Origin: Clostridiaceae bacterium | Lineage (GTDB): Bacteria; Bacillota; Clostridia; DSM-8532 | NCBI GenBank assembly: GCA_012520615.1 | Contig: JAAYNX010000111.1 | Span: 1 to 36,985 of the forward strand | Direction: 5' to 3' | Length of the DNA: 36,985 nucleotides | Shown: positions 26,886 to 33,337 of the stretch, piece after piece | Layout of the letters: every line of letters begins with the position of its first letter | How positions within the stretch are numbered: the stretch's first letter is position 1 | The notes under the pieces: generated by a model | The model's input: the letters and a program-made list of their open reading frames with translations, nothing else | Database searches by the model: none | What the model was told of the DNA's origin: nothing | Made by a program: the position numbers and the translations under genes

Positions 26886-27282
26886 TTTGAGAAACCAAAT
26901 CTGCAGCTTGGGGGTTCCACTTTTTGCGGCTTTTAAGAATATAGGAAAAGAGCGAATAGGCGGAATTTGGTCAGAGGTATTTATTGAATGCGGAAATGTT
27001 ATGAAAGAGCAGCATATAGATGCGGGGGAAGCTTGGAGAATGGCAATAGAAAGTAAAGGTGTAAACATTCCACTGAATGAATCGGATTGGCAGGAACTAT
27101 CTGATTTCGGAGAAATGCTTGGCAAATCGGATAGACATAATCAGGAATCGATATTGGATTTGGAAAAAGAAAACCTTGAAATGATGGAAAGTAAGGCCAA
27201 AGAAGCCATGAACACAAAAGGGAAACTTTACAAGAACTTAGGAGCCCTTAGCGGAGCTGCAGCGGTTATTTTATTGATATAA
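26743..27282 (+). CDS. spoIIIAB: SpoIIIAB
   Basis: SpoIIIAB is a membrane-anchored helical protein of the SpoIIIA complex, resembling type IV pilus/type II secretion F-like components. The product is about 179 residues: an N-terminal membrane helix (LAFWLKIIGCLMVFMGSAA), the conserved RLAERQRAISKLIEILLNLRNQI, GEAWRMAI, LGKSDRHNQ and a C-terminal helix (GALSGAAAVILLI). Three in-frame ATGs (26737, 26743, 26749) cluster after AAAGGTGATGG; 26743 gives good spacing. The family normally starts close to the WLKIIG helix, so the long overlap with spoIIIAA reflects a late spoIIIAA stop. Confidence 0.93.
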   Translation: MAMNLAFWLKIIGCLMVFMGSAATGITLSTRLAERQRAISKLIEILLNLRNQICSLGVPLFAAFKNIGKERIGGIWSEVFIECGNVMKEQHIDAGEAWRMAIESKGVNIPLNESDWQELSDFGEMLGKSDRHNQESILDLEKENLEMMESKAKEAMNTKGKLYKNLGALSGAAAVILLI

Positions 27283-27323
27283 GATAAAGCCTCATTAAAA
27301 TTTTGTTTTAAGGGGATACATAC

Positions 27324-27518
27324 ATGAATGTGGATTTGATTTTTAAAATTGCGGCCATAGGTATTCTGGTATCCATACTGAATGTTGTACTTACTAAATC
27401 AGGCCGTGAGGAAATGGCTATGATGACTACATTAGCCGCTGTAGTAGTGGTTTTATTAATGGTGGCAAAAGAAATTGTTAACCTTTTTGATACAGTCAAA
27501 GCCTTATTCGGGTTTTAA
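27324..27518 (+). CDS. spoIIIAC: SpoIIIAC
   Basis: This 64-residue two-helix membrane protein of the feeding-tube complex has helices at about 4-20 and 30-55 and is almost entirely hydrophobic. VLTKSGREEMA between the helices is the conserved loop. AAGGGGAT lies 6 bases before the start. Its length equals the usual family length. Confidence 0.94.
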   Translation: MNVDLIFKIAAIGILVSILNVVLTKSGREEMAMMTTLAAVVVVLLMVAKEIVNLFDTVKALFGF

Positions 27519-27533
27519 AAGGATAATAAATTT

Positions 27534-27923
27534 ATGGAAGCAGAGCTTATTCGTATAGCGATATTAGGGATAATAGCGGCCATTTTAGCTGTGGTGATAT
27601 CTGAAAAGAAGCCGGAGATGGGAATGCTGCTGGGGCTTGCTTTTGGGGTCATTGCACTCCTGATAGCTTTTGGTAAAGCCGGAACGATTATAAAGGCTAT
27701 TGAAGATACAATTAAAAGTGCAGGAATAGACGCAAAACTACTGGTGCCTGTGCTTAAAATTACGGGAATGGCATACATAACACAGTTTTCTGTAGATGTT
27801 TGCAAGGATGTGGGGCAACATGCCATAGCAGGTAAGATTGAGACTGTCGGTAAAATTATGATGCTGATTGTAGCAGTGCCTATTGTAACATCACTGGTAC
27901 AAATAATTTCCAGCATCATTTAG
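27534..27923 (+). CDS. spoIIIAD: SpoIIIAD
   Basis: This 129-residue membrane protein of the SpoIIIA complex is related to SpoIIIAC in its first half (IIAAILAVVISEKKPEMGMLLG) and adds two more helices, with the conserved IKITGMAYITQF-like stretch (here LKITGMAYITQFSVDVCKDVG). It starts 15 bp after spoIIIAC. Between its stop and spoIIIAE lies a 110-bp insertion with repeat-like sequence, where other spore formers usually keep the genes close. Confidence 0.95.
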   Translation: MEAELIRIAILGIIAAILAVVISEKKPEMGMLLGLAFGVIALLIAFGKAGTIIKAIEDTIKSAGIDAKLLVPVLKITGMAYITQFSVDVCKDVGQHAIAGKIETVGKIMMLIVAVPIVTSLVQIISSII

Positions 27924-28033
27924 CTGAAATATCCAAGTCGCGCTCAATACGCATCAGTAGCTCGCTGCCAAGTAACCTTTAAACTGTATACAAATAATAG
28001 TTTTCGCACAGCCAGAAGAAGGAGAGAAATACA
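27924..28033. repeat. Partial palindromic element inside the spoIIIA operon, copy 4
   Basis: AGTTTTCGCACAG (27999-28011) equals the right end of the element family, and AGTCGCGCTC...CAGTAGCTCGCTGC (27936-27968) resembles part of the 20530-20550 core. The left end is not recognisable, so this is a remnant or a diverged copy. The spoIIIAE Shine-Dalgarno (GGAGAG) follows directly. Confidence 0.5.
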
Positions 28034-29230
28034 ATGGGTTATATAAACAGAAATAAAATACTCTTTTCCGTCCTGATATTTCTTACTGTGCTATTCTCAA
28101 CAACAACCGTTGAAGCTTTCCAAAATACAGAAGCCGAGCCTGCAATTAATGAGGATCTTATTGAAGATAAGCTAAACAATAATGAATTAAAAACTATTAA
28201 GGATGCGATAGATAAAGCTCTTAGCAAGTCACAAATATCAAAGGCATATAAATTAAATCCGGAGGCAATTGTAAAGGATGCTATTAAAGGAAAACCCTTG
28301 GATAGTTTGAAAGGTCTTCCGAAAATAATTCTTGCGATCCTTGGAAAAGAAATAAAGATAACCCTTGTGCTAATCCTGCAATTACTTGCCATAATGCTGT
28401 TGGGAGCGGTTGTTCGAGGATTACAGCCTTTGGAGAACGGGATTCCCAACGAAGCTGCCAAGTTGGGTATAAATGGCGTAATGGTTATAGTAGCATCGGT
28501 GAGTTTTGGAAATGTGGTTGATATTGCGAGGACTACTATTGAAACCATGCAATACACGGCATCTCTGGCAATTCCGGCTCTTACTGCTCTGATGGCGGCA
28601 TCGGGAAGAATCGTTTCTGTTACGGCTATGCAGCCATTGATGCTTGTGGGCGTAAACATTGCATGTCAGATTTTTAAAACTGTTCTGTTGCCATTATCAG
28701 TTATGGCCGGTATTCTATTTCTGGTTAATGGCATATCTGAGCGGTTTAAGTTAAGCACGCTGGCCAAGCTCCTAAAAAGTTGTGCGGTTTGGATTACGGG
28801 AACCATCACCCTAGTGTTTTCTATTCTGATTTCCATACAAAAGATAGCAGGTTCTTCAATAGATGCAGTAACAATTAAGACAACCAGATTTGCTATCGGT
28901 ACTTTTATCCCAGTTGCCGGCAAGTATATGACAGATGCGGCTGAAACCATATTGCACTTAACTTCGGCAGTGAGCAATATCGCAGGCATTTTAACTATTA
29001 TAGGATTAGGCCTGGTTTTTGTAATACCGTTTATCAAAGTCTATGTCATAATGTTTGCTTTTCGTATTGCTGCAGCTTTCGGAGCACCGATTTGTGATGA
29101 AAGCATTTGTGATGCTTTAGAAGATTCGGCAGGATGTCTTTCGGTAATGCTTGGAATAATGGGTGCTTCATTGTTTGTGATAATTTTATTGACAGGTGCT
29201 TTGATGAGTTCAGCCGGAGCATTATCCTAG
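28034..29230 (+). CDS. spoIIIAE: SpoIIIAE
   Basis: SpoIIIAE is the largest membrane subunit of the SpoIIIA complex and a candidate permease. The 398-residue protein has an N-terminal signal-like helix (ILFSVLIFLTVLFSTTTVEA), an extracytoplasmic charged region (about 35-100), then about seven membrane segments from residue 108 to the C-terminus. Conserved points include MQYTASLAIPALTALMAASG, GTFIPVAGKYMTDAAETIL and APICDESICDALEDSAGCLSVM. The start is supported by GGAGAG upstream. It is separated from spoIIIAD by the repeat-like insertion but is surely in the same operon. Confidence 0.95.
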   Translation: MGYINRNKILFSVLIFLTVLFSTTTVEAFQNTEAEPAINEDLIEDKLNNNELKTIKDAIDKALSKSQISKAYKLNPEAIVKDAIKGKPLDSLKGLPKIILAILGKEIKITLVLILQLLAIMLLGAVVRGLQPLENGIPNEAAKLGINGVMVIVASVSFGNVVDIARTTIETMQYTASLAIPALTALMAASGRIVSVTAMQPLMLVGVNIACQIFKTVLLPLSVMAGILFLVNGISERFKLSTLAKLLKSCAVWITGTITLVFSILISIQKIAGSSIDAVTIKTTRFAIGTFIPVAGKYMTDAAETILHLTSAVSNIAGILTIIGLGLVFVIPFIKVYVIMFAFRIAAAFGAPICDESICDALEDSAGCLSVMLGIMGASLFVIILLTGALMSSAGALS

Positions 29231-29242
29231 GGAGAATTATTA

Positions 29243-29800
29243 ATGGATGCTTTGAGATCTTGGATTATTACTCTTGTATCAATAACGGTTGTATGTGCAA
29301 TTATAGAGAAATTTGCACCGCGGGGTAATCTTAGTAAGTATGTGAAACTTATTTGCGGCCTTGTTGTGACAGTGGTAATTGTTACGCCCGTAATCAGCCT
29401 ATTAAAGGGAGATTTCGCAATAGATAATATAGCATGGAGCCAATATGTGAAGATGTCCGAAACAGAGCTTAGAAGCAGGATAGAAAAGCTTCAGAATGAA
29501 GACAAAACCCAAATGCTTGAGATATATAGAACATCGCTTATTAACGATATTAAAGCACGTTTCAAAGGACATAAAGATTTTCTTGTAACCAATGCTGATG
29601 CTGTACTGTACGAAGATCCGGATGATAAAGATTTCGGATTGATAAGAAGACTTTATCTTAAGATTGAGCCGAATGTTGATAATAATATAAAAACTATAAG
29701 CAACCAAACAGTGGCTTATATAAAGAATCAGCTTATAACAACTTTTGGAATTAACGATAATCAAATAATAATTGACCTGAGTGCATTTAGTGGAGGATAA
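29243..29800 (+). CDS. spoIIIAF: SpoIIIAF
   Basis: SpoIIIAF (185 residues) has two N-terminal membrane helices (about 4-22 and 32-52) and a cytosolic or intermembrane alpha/beta domain (about 70-185), the ring-building-motif-like domain of this family. Visible conserved parts are LRSWIITLVSITVVCAIIEKFAP and YVKLICGLVVTVVIVTPVI. GGGAG precedes the start by about 8 bases. It is followed 4 bp later by spoIIIAG. Confidence 0.93.
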   Translation: MDALRSWIITLVSITVVCAIIEKFAPRGNLSKYVKLICGLVVTVVIVTPVISLLKGDFAIDNIAWSQYVKMSETELRSRIEKLQNEDKTQMLEIYRTSLINDIKARFKGHKDFLVTNADAVLYEDPDDKDFGLIRRLYLKIEPNVDNNIKTISNQTVAYIKNQLITTFGINDNQIIIDLSAFSGG

Positions 29801-29804
29801 GATT

Positions 29805-30404
29805 ATGTTTAAAGGGGTTACGGGCTTTTTTGTAAAGAAAAAAGAAAAGACAGGGAAGAGAAAGCTTTCCACAATAGAAAGCCTGATAGCAATAGTGATA
29901 CTTGGAGTTATCATTATTTTGGCAGGCAGTTATTTGGCTAATTCAAGTGATACCGAGGATACAATGAATGAAGCAAGTGGCCTGTCTAGCTCAAACAATC
30001 AGTTGCCGCAAACGAGCCAATCCATAGAAGGACAGGATGTTGTTGCTGATATAGAACGAAGGCTAGAAGAGCTTCTATCAAAGGTGGAGGGAGCCGGACA
30101 GGTCAGTGTCATGGTCTACGCAGATACAGGAAGCGAGCAAGTACCGGCCTATAATGATCAACAGGATACCAGAAACGATGAAAGAGCTGACGGAAAGTCA
30201 TCAGAAATCAGCGAAACTAGGCAACTTGCCTTATCGGGGTCAGATGAGCCCGTTATTCTAAAAGTGATTATTCCACAGATAAAGGGAGTTGTTGTTGTGG
30301 CTGAGGGGGCTGACGACATACTCATTAAAGCACAGCTTAATAATGCGGTCTGTACTCTTTTAGGAATTCCGGAGCACAGAGTTCAGATATTGAAGCATAA
30401 ATAG
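29805..30404 (+). CDS. spoIIIAG: SpoIIIAG
   Basis: SpoIIIAG forms a large ring in the intermembrane space as part of the feeding tube. The 199-residue product has a basic N-terminus (FVKKKEKTGKRK), a membrane helix at about 27-44, a variable Ser/Asn/Gln-rich linker, then the ring-building domain (DIERRLEELLSKVEGAGQVSVMVYAD ... PVILKVIIPQIKGVVVVAEGADD), with the typical insertion between strands (about 105-145). ATG 29805 follows GGAGG by 8 bases; the in-frame upstream ATG 29781 lies in spoIIIAF and has no site. Confidence 0.94.
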   Translation: MFKGVTGFFVKKKEKTGKRKLSTIESLIAIVILGVIIILAGSYLANSSDTEDTMNEASGLSSSNNQLPQTSQSIEGQDVVADIERRLEELLSKVEGAGQVSVMVYADTGSEQVPAYNDQQDTRNDERADGKSSEISETRQLALSGSDEPVILKVIIPQIKGVVVVAEGADDILIKAQLNNAVCTLLGIPEHRVQILKHK

Positions 30405-30505
30405 GGTAGCTATGTAAATATAATTCTATAGATGATTATTTTTAAAAAAATTTATTTTTAAGAAAGTAAGAAATGTCCTATAAACATTCGGTTGGAGGGA
30501 AAGGT

Positions 30506-31096
30506 ATGAGAAGAAAACAAATTGTTGTACTTGGTCTGGTGCTAGTGATAATTTCAGTGGGAATACTGCAGTACAACTACAATTCATCGGGAGAGTCAGC
30601 TAAATTATATGAAGATGACCTGGCCCTCGAACAAGGAATCGATCTTGAAGAGTTACCGGGAGCAGCTGTTTATGTGGAAAATAACGATGCGGCTGCGAAA
30701 GATGATGCAATTGCCCAGGTTCAGCAAACAGGAGGGTTCTTTGCAGAGGCTCGCATGGAAAGAGATAAAGCCAGAAGTAAACAAAAGGATGAACTGAAAG
30801 TTCTGGCTCAGGCTGCGGATGGGTCGGTAACAACCTCCACATCCATAAATTCCTTAGAAGCGCAAGAACAACTGCTTGCCATAATCAGGAGAGCAGATGC
30901 TGAAAGTACCATCGAAACCTTAGTAAAACAAAAGGGGTTTGAGGATGCACTGGCATATATGAGTGATACCGATAATGTGGATGTTATTGTTAAAGCTACA
31001 AGCCTTACTTCCCAAGACGTGGCACAAATCAGTGATATTGTGATACGTCATGCCGATGTGGCTATGGATAAAATTACAGTAAAAAATGTAGACTAA
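30506..31096 (+). CDS. spoIIIAH: SpoIIIAH
   Basis: SpoIIIAH binds forespore SpoIIQ across the two membranes, closing the channel. The 196-residue protein has a membrane helix at about 4-22 (KQIVVLGLVLVIISVGILQYNYN), an acidic linker, a basic helical stretch (FFAEARMERDKARSKQKDELKVL) and the YscJ/FliF-like domain (about 120-196). ATG 30506 is preceded by GGAGG; the upstream ATG 30473 is not supported. spoIIQ is not in the window. A bidirectional terminator follows. Confidence 0.95.
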   Translation: MRRKQIVVLGLVLVIISVGILQYNYNSSGESAKLYEDDLALEQGIDLEELPGAAVYVENNDAAAKDDAIAQVQQTGGFFAEARMERDKARSKQKDELKVLAQAADGSVTTSTSINSLEAQEQLLAIIRRADAESTIETLVKQKGFEDALAYMSDTDNVDVIVKATSLTSQDVAQISDIVIRHADVAMDKITVKNVD

Positions 31097-31141
31097 GCAA
31101 ATTCAAAACCCGGCGGATCAATTAAATGTTAAAGATGCAAA

Positions 31142-31164
31142 AAAACGTACCCTTGGTACGTTTT
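31142..31164. terminator. Bidirectional terminator between spoIIIAH and rpsT
   Basis: AAAACGTACC (31142-31151) and GGTACGTTTT (31155-31164) form a perfect 10-bp stem with loop CTT. A-rich and T-rich flanks let it serve the convergent spoIIIA and rpsT transcripts. Confidence 0.93.
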
Positions 31165-31189
31165 ATCTTTATGCGTAATTTATTCAATA

Positions 31190-31456
31190 TTATTTTGCAG
31201 ACATTGCATTATAAGCCTTTTGAAGCTGAGATTTTTTTCTGGAGGCGGCATTCTTATGAAGAAGATTCTTGGCAACAGCCTGATCCACCTTTTTTATAGA
31301 AACCTTTAGCATATCCTTAGCTTCGGGAGAATTTGCTTCAATAGCCTCGCGATAACTACGAAGAGTTGTTCTAAGCTCGGACCTCTTTATACGATTCTGC
31401 AAGTTTTTCGCTTCGGTAGTTTTAACACGTTTTATCGCCGATTTAATATTAGGCAT
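31190..31456 (-). CDS. rpsT: Ribosomal protein S20
   Basis: S20 binds 16S rRNA in the 30S body. The 88-residue protein begins MPNIKSAIKRVKTTEAKN, is Lys/Arg/Ala-rich and ends AYNAMSAK, all typical. ATG 31456 is used: GGAGG sits 7 bases upstream, and a GTG three codons earlier overlaps that site. It has its own promoter at 31493-31521. Its position beside spoIIIAH/gpr-type genes and rsgA is common in spore formers. Confidence 0.97.
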   Translation of the reverse strand: MPNIKSAIKRVKTTEAKNLQNRIKRSELRTTLRSYREAIEANSPEAKDMLKVSIKKVDQAVAKNLLHKNAASRKKSQLQKAYNAMSAK

Positions 31457-31492
31457 TATGTTCACCTCCTACTGGTTTGTGCAACACACAAT

Positions 31493-31521
31493 ATAATAAC
31501 ACGAAGTATACGCCTTTGCAA
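31493..31521 (-). promoter_or_regulatory. Sigma-A promoter of rpsT
   Basis: On the minus strand, TTGCAA (31521-31516), a 17-bp spacer and TATTAT (31498-31493) are close to the vegetative consensus. It lies in the rsgA-rpsT gap and gives a leader of about 30 nt. Confidence 0.7.
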
Positions 31522-31548
31522 GAATTTTTATAAATTTCTATACCCACT

Positions 31549-32604
31549 TTATCTATGCCTGCCTTTATACAATTCTTTTTGTAGTTTAGCAATCTGCTTG
31601 CCCCATTGTTTTTCAATTTGCCGTTGTTTACCTTCTTTTTTTGCCTCCAGATGATTTAATTCTTTTTGGAGCTTTTGCCAGCTATTCCACCTCTTTTGTT
31701 CCAATTCACCACTTTCAAGTGCTTTTATCACAGCACATCCCGGTTCGCTTTGATGCGTGCAGTCATGGAAGCGGCATAGATTAATCAATTCTTCTATATC
31801 TCCAAACATCATCTCCATACCAGTATCAGCTTCCCAGAGAGAAAGGGATCGCATTCCGGGAGTGTCTAAAATCAAGCCTCCCCCCGGTAGAAGAAAAAGC
31901 TCCCTGTGGGTTGTAGTGTGCCTGCCCCGGTTGTCATCCTCACGAATTTCCTGTGTTTTTAATATTTCTTTTCCTACCAGCGTATTAACAAGTGTTGACT
32001 TACCGACACCGGAAGAGCCTAGCAATGCAACAGTTTTGCCCGGAATTAAATACTTCCTGATATCATCTATTCCTTCTTGTGTTATGCAGCTTATTGAATA
32101 AATATCTACTCCGGGAGCGGTATTATACGCTTCGGCCATTTTTTCAGCTACATCATCACAGCAATCTGATTTGGTCAGCACCACTACAGGAGTTGCACCG
32201 CTTTCCCATGTTGATATAAGATACCGCTCCAGCCTTTTCATATTAAAATCTCTGTTTAAGGACTGAAGAATAAATACAGTATCTACATTAGCGGCAACGA
32301 TTTGTTCTTTTACCTCCATACCGGCTGCAGCCCTTGAAAACTTTGTTTTTCTGGGAAATGCCGTGTATATACTGTATGATTCTGGATTGGTTGATTGTTC
32401 TAGGGCTATCCAATCCCCGACAGCAAGCTGAATATTACTAATGGGTCTGTTTACAAGAAGCTCGCCCTTATCGGTTATAACTCTCAACATTTGTCCATAG
32501 TCTGCCAAAACTCTTGCCGGCAGTAAAGGTAAAAGGGTATCATTATCAATTTTTTGTAATTCGCGATTGAAATGTTCGTCCCAGCCATATTCTTTAATAA
32601 TCAT
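31549..32604 (-). CDS. rsgA: RsgA, ribosome small-subunit GTPase
   Basis: RsgA is a circularly permuted GTPase that checks late 30S assembly and is inhibited by (p)ppGpp in Firmicutes. The 351-residue product has an N-terminal OB domain, then G-motifs in permuted order: TKSD (144-147), P-loop GSSGVGKS (196-203), DTPGM (247-251), and a zinc site C-x4-C-x-H-x5-C (Cys277, Cys282, His284, Cys290) with a basic C-terminal helix. ATG 32604 follows AAAGGA by 11 bases; the in-frame ATG 32616 overlaps that site. Its first bases overlap the stop of the small basic ORF, so the two are coupled. The leader further upstream suggests attenuation control. Confidence 0.96.
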   Translation of the reverse strand: MIIKEYGWDEHFNRELQKIDNDTLLPLLPARVLADYGQMLRVITDKGELLVNRPISNIQLAVGDWIALEQSTNPESYSIYTAFPRKTKFSRAAAGMEVKEQIVAANVDTVFILQSLNRDFNMKRLERYLISTWESGATPVVVLTKSDCCDDVAEKMAEAYNTAPGVDIYSISCITQEGIDDIRKYLIPGKTVALLGSSGVGKSTLVNTLVGKEILKTQEIREDDNRGRHTTTHRELFLLPGGGLILDTPGMRSLSLWEADTGMEMMFGDIEELINLCRFHDCTHQSEPGCAVIKALESGELEQKRWNSWQKLQKELNHLEAKKEGKQRQIEKQWGKQIAKLQKELYKGRHR

Positions 32605-32755
32605 TGTTAAACCCATCCTTTAAAATTTTCTTTTCCTCTTGTCTTCTCTTCTTTTTGTTATTAATTTTATTTTCCTGTACTCTGGTTCTCGGGTTTATGA
32701 CCCAACTTCCTCTAAACTGTTTAATGTATTCATATGTGCTTTTCATTTTATTCAA
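32594..32755 (-). CDS. Small basic protein ORF upstream of rsgA
   Basis: A 53-residue reading frame begins at TTG 32755, with AGGAG exactly eight bases upstream; ATG 32746 is an alternative. The protein starts MNKMKSTYEYIKQFRGSWV, then INPRTRV, then an Asn/Lys/Arg/Glu-rich tail ending DGFNNDY. The WxINPxTRV core followed by a Lys-rich tail resembles small basic proteins I have seen annotated as hypothetical in other bacteria, but I cannot name a family. The stop lies 11 bases inside rsgA, so the gene is probably coupled to it. The charge suggests RNA or ribosome binding, which is inference. Many gene finders would miss it because of length and the TTG start. Confidence 0.68.
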   Translation of the reverse strand: MNKMKSTYEYIKQFRGSWVINPRTRVQENKINNKKKRRQEEKKILKDGFNNDY

Positions 32756-32815
32756 ATTTAACATCTCCTCATATTTGTGCTATTTCGCATAATCTAAGAA
32801 TGCAAAAAAGCATAT

Positions 32816-32846
32816 AAAAAGCCCGCAGATAACGACCACCTGCGGA
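32816..32846 (-). terminator. Second terminator of the rsgA leader
   Basis: On the minus strand, CCGCAG (32846-32841) pairs with CTGCGG (32829-32824) over an 11-nt loop and is followed by GCTTTTT. It lies 15 bases downstream of the first terminator's T-run and upstream of the small ORF. Confidence 0.8.
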
Positions 32847-32860
32847 CAAATTAGAAAACA

Positions 32861-32887
32861 AAAAAACACGCTACAACACGTGTCTTA
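32861..32887 (-). terminator. First terminator of the rsgA leader
   Basis: On the minus strand, AAGACACG (32887-32880) pairs with CGTGTTTT (32871-32864) with one G-U pair, followed by a T-run (to 32861). Upstream TTTAAGAC can instead pair with GTCTTAA inside the leader (about 32994-32988), so the stem has a competing partner. Confidence 0.75.
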
Positions 32888-33019
32888 AATTGTTTTATTT
32901 ACAATTCAAGGCTAACGCCGATACCGGCGATTACCTACTCCACTTGGTTGCTCGAAAGAAGCCGCACCGGAAAACTAAAGTTTAATTAAGACTTTACACT
33001 TCCCGTGCCAATATTATAT

Positions 33020-33052
33020 TAGCTTAAAACACACCTCAATATTTCCACCATT
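33020..33052 (-). CDS. Ten-codon upstream ORF in the rsgA leader
   Basis: ATG (33052-33050) follows AAAGGAG (33067-33061) by eight bases, an ideal spacing. The frame encodes MVEILRCVLS and ends at TAA (33022-33020). It lies about 40 nt into the predicted transcript and immediately before the first leader hairpin, the usual position of a regulatory leader peptide. Short ORFs occur by chance, so the call rests mainly on the strong ribosome-binding site. Confidence 0.5.
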
Positions 33053-33101
33053 AATGACACTCCTTTCGAAAACATATTGCCAATTTATATGACAATACTT
33101 A

Positions 33102-33130
33102 TTATATGAAGCCTTATTATTCTTGTCAAC
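33102..33130 (-). promoter_or_regulatory. Perfect-consensus sigma-A promoter of the rsgA leader
   Basis: On the minus strand TTGACA (33130-33125), a 17-bp spacer and TATAAT (33107-33102) match the vegetative consensus at all 12 positions. The transcript should start near 33095. Such a strong promoter ahead of two terminators suggests abundant RNA with controlled read-through. Confidence 0.9.
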
Positions 33131-33147
33131 GGATACTTAAATACGGT

Positions 33148-33175
33148 TGCAAAAAATTATAATAATATTATAGTT
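33148..33175 (+). promoter_or_regulatory. Probable sigma-A promoter of trpS operon
   Basis: TTGCAA (33148-33153), a 16-bp spacer and TATAGT (33170-33175) would start a transcript near 33182, about 155 nt before trpS. It is back-to-back with the promoter at 33102-33130. The leader lacks a T-box. It contains GAGGT next to ATG AAT AAT and a 9-codon frame from ATG 33210, neither convincing. Confidence 0.5.
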
Positions 33176-33337
33176 AGCCAATCGTGTCAGTAAAACTAAA
33201 GAGCGAAAAATGATTAAAATTATTCGGAGGTATGAATAATATAAGAATACATAAGTAAGGGATTCTTCCTCTGGACAATTTGGTGGTCTTTGTTATAACA
33301 TAAGATGAAACAGATTAAGTTTTTCAGGAGTGGAAGA

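Larger units (their letters stand above)
32861..33095 (-). ncRNA. Structured leader RNA upstream of small ORF and rsgA
   Basis: The transcript expected from the promoter at 33102-33130 runs about 235 nt to the first terminator. In order it contains a Shine-Dalgarno and 10-codon ORF, a long hairpin whose outer stem GCACGGGAA (about 33009-33001) pairs with TTCCGGTGC, a UUCG-loop hairpin near 32958, the hairpin CGCCG-GTAT-CGGCG (about 32929-32916), a hairpin AATTGT/ACAATT, and the terminator. It may be an attenuator or a free small RNA. No T-box sequence (GGTGGNACCGCG type) or riboswitch core I know is visible. Candidates to exclude are 6S RNA and antibiotic-responsive leaders. Confidence 0.6.

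Noticed and set aside
32604-32792. 62-codon plus-strand ORF with hydrophobic product in the rsgA upstream region
   Set aside because: It is the complement of the A-rich small basic ORF. Phe/Leu/Ser richness is expected from that, and no Shine-Dalgarno site precedes it.
32816-33095. Known riboswitch (TPP, SAM, cobalamin, lysine, yybP-ykoY, ydaO) in the rsgA leader
   Set aside because: A short similarity of GGAGTAGG to the yybP-ykoY core was noted, but the partner motifs and spacing are missing. I kept it as unassigned.
33130-33337. T-box riboswitch for trpS
   Set aside because: No conserved T-box sequence, specifier stem or terminator is visible on the plus strand in the 155-nt leader; TGG triplets there are not in a recognisable specifier loop.
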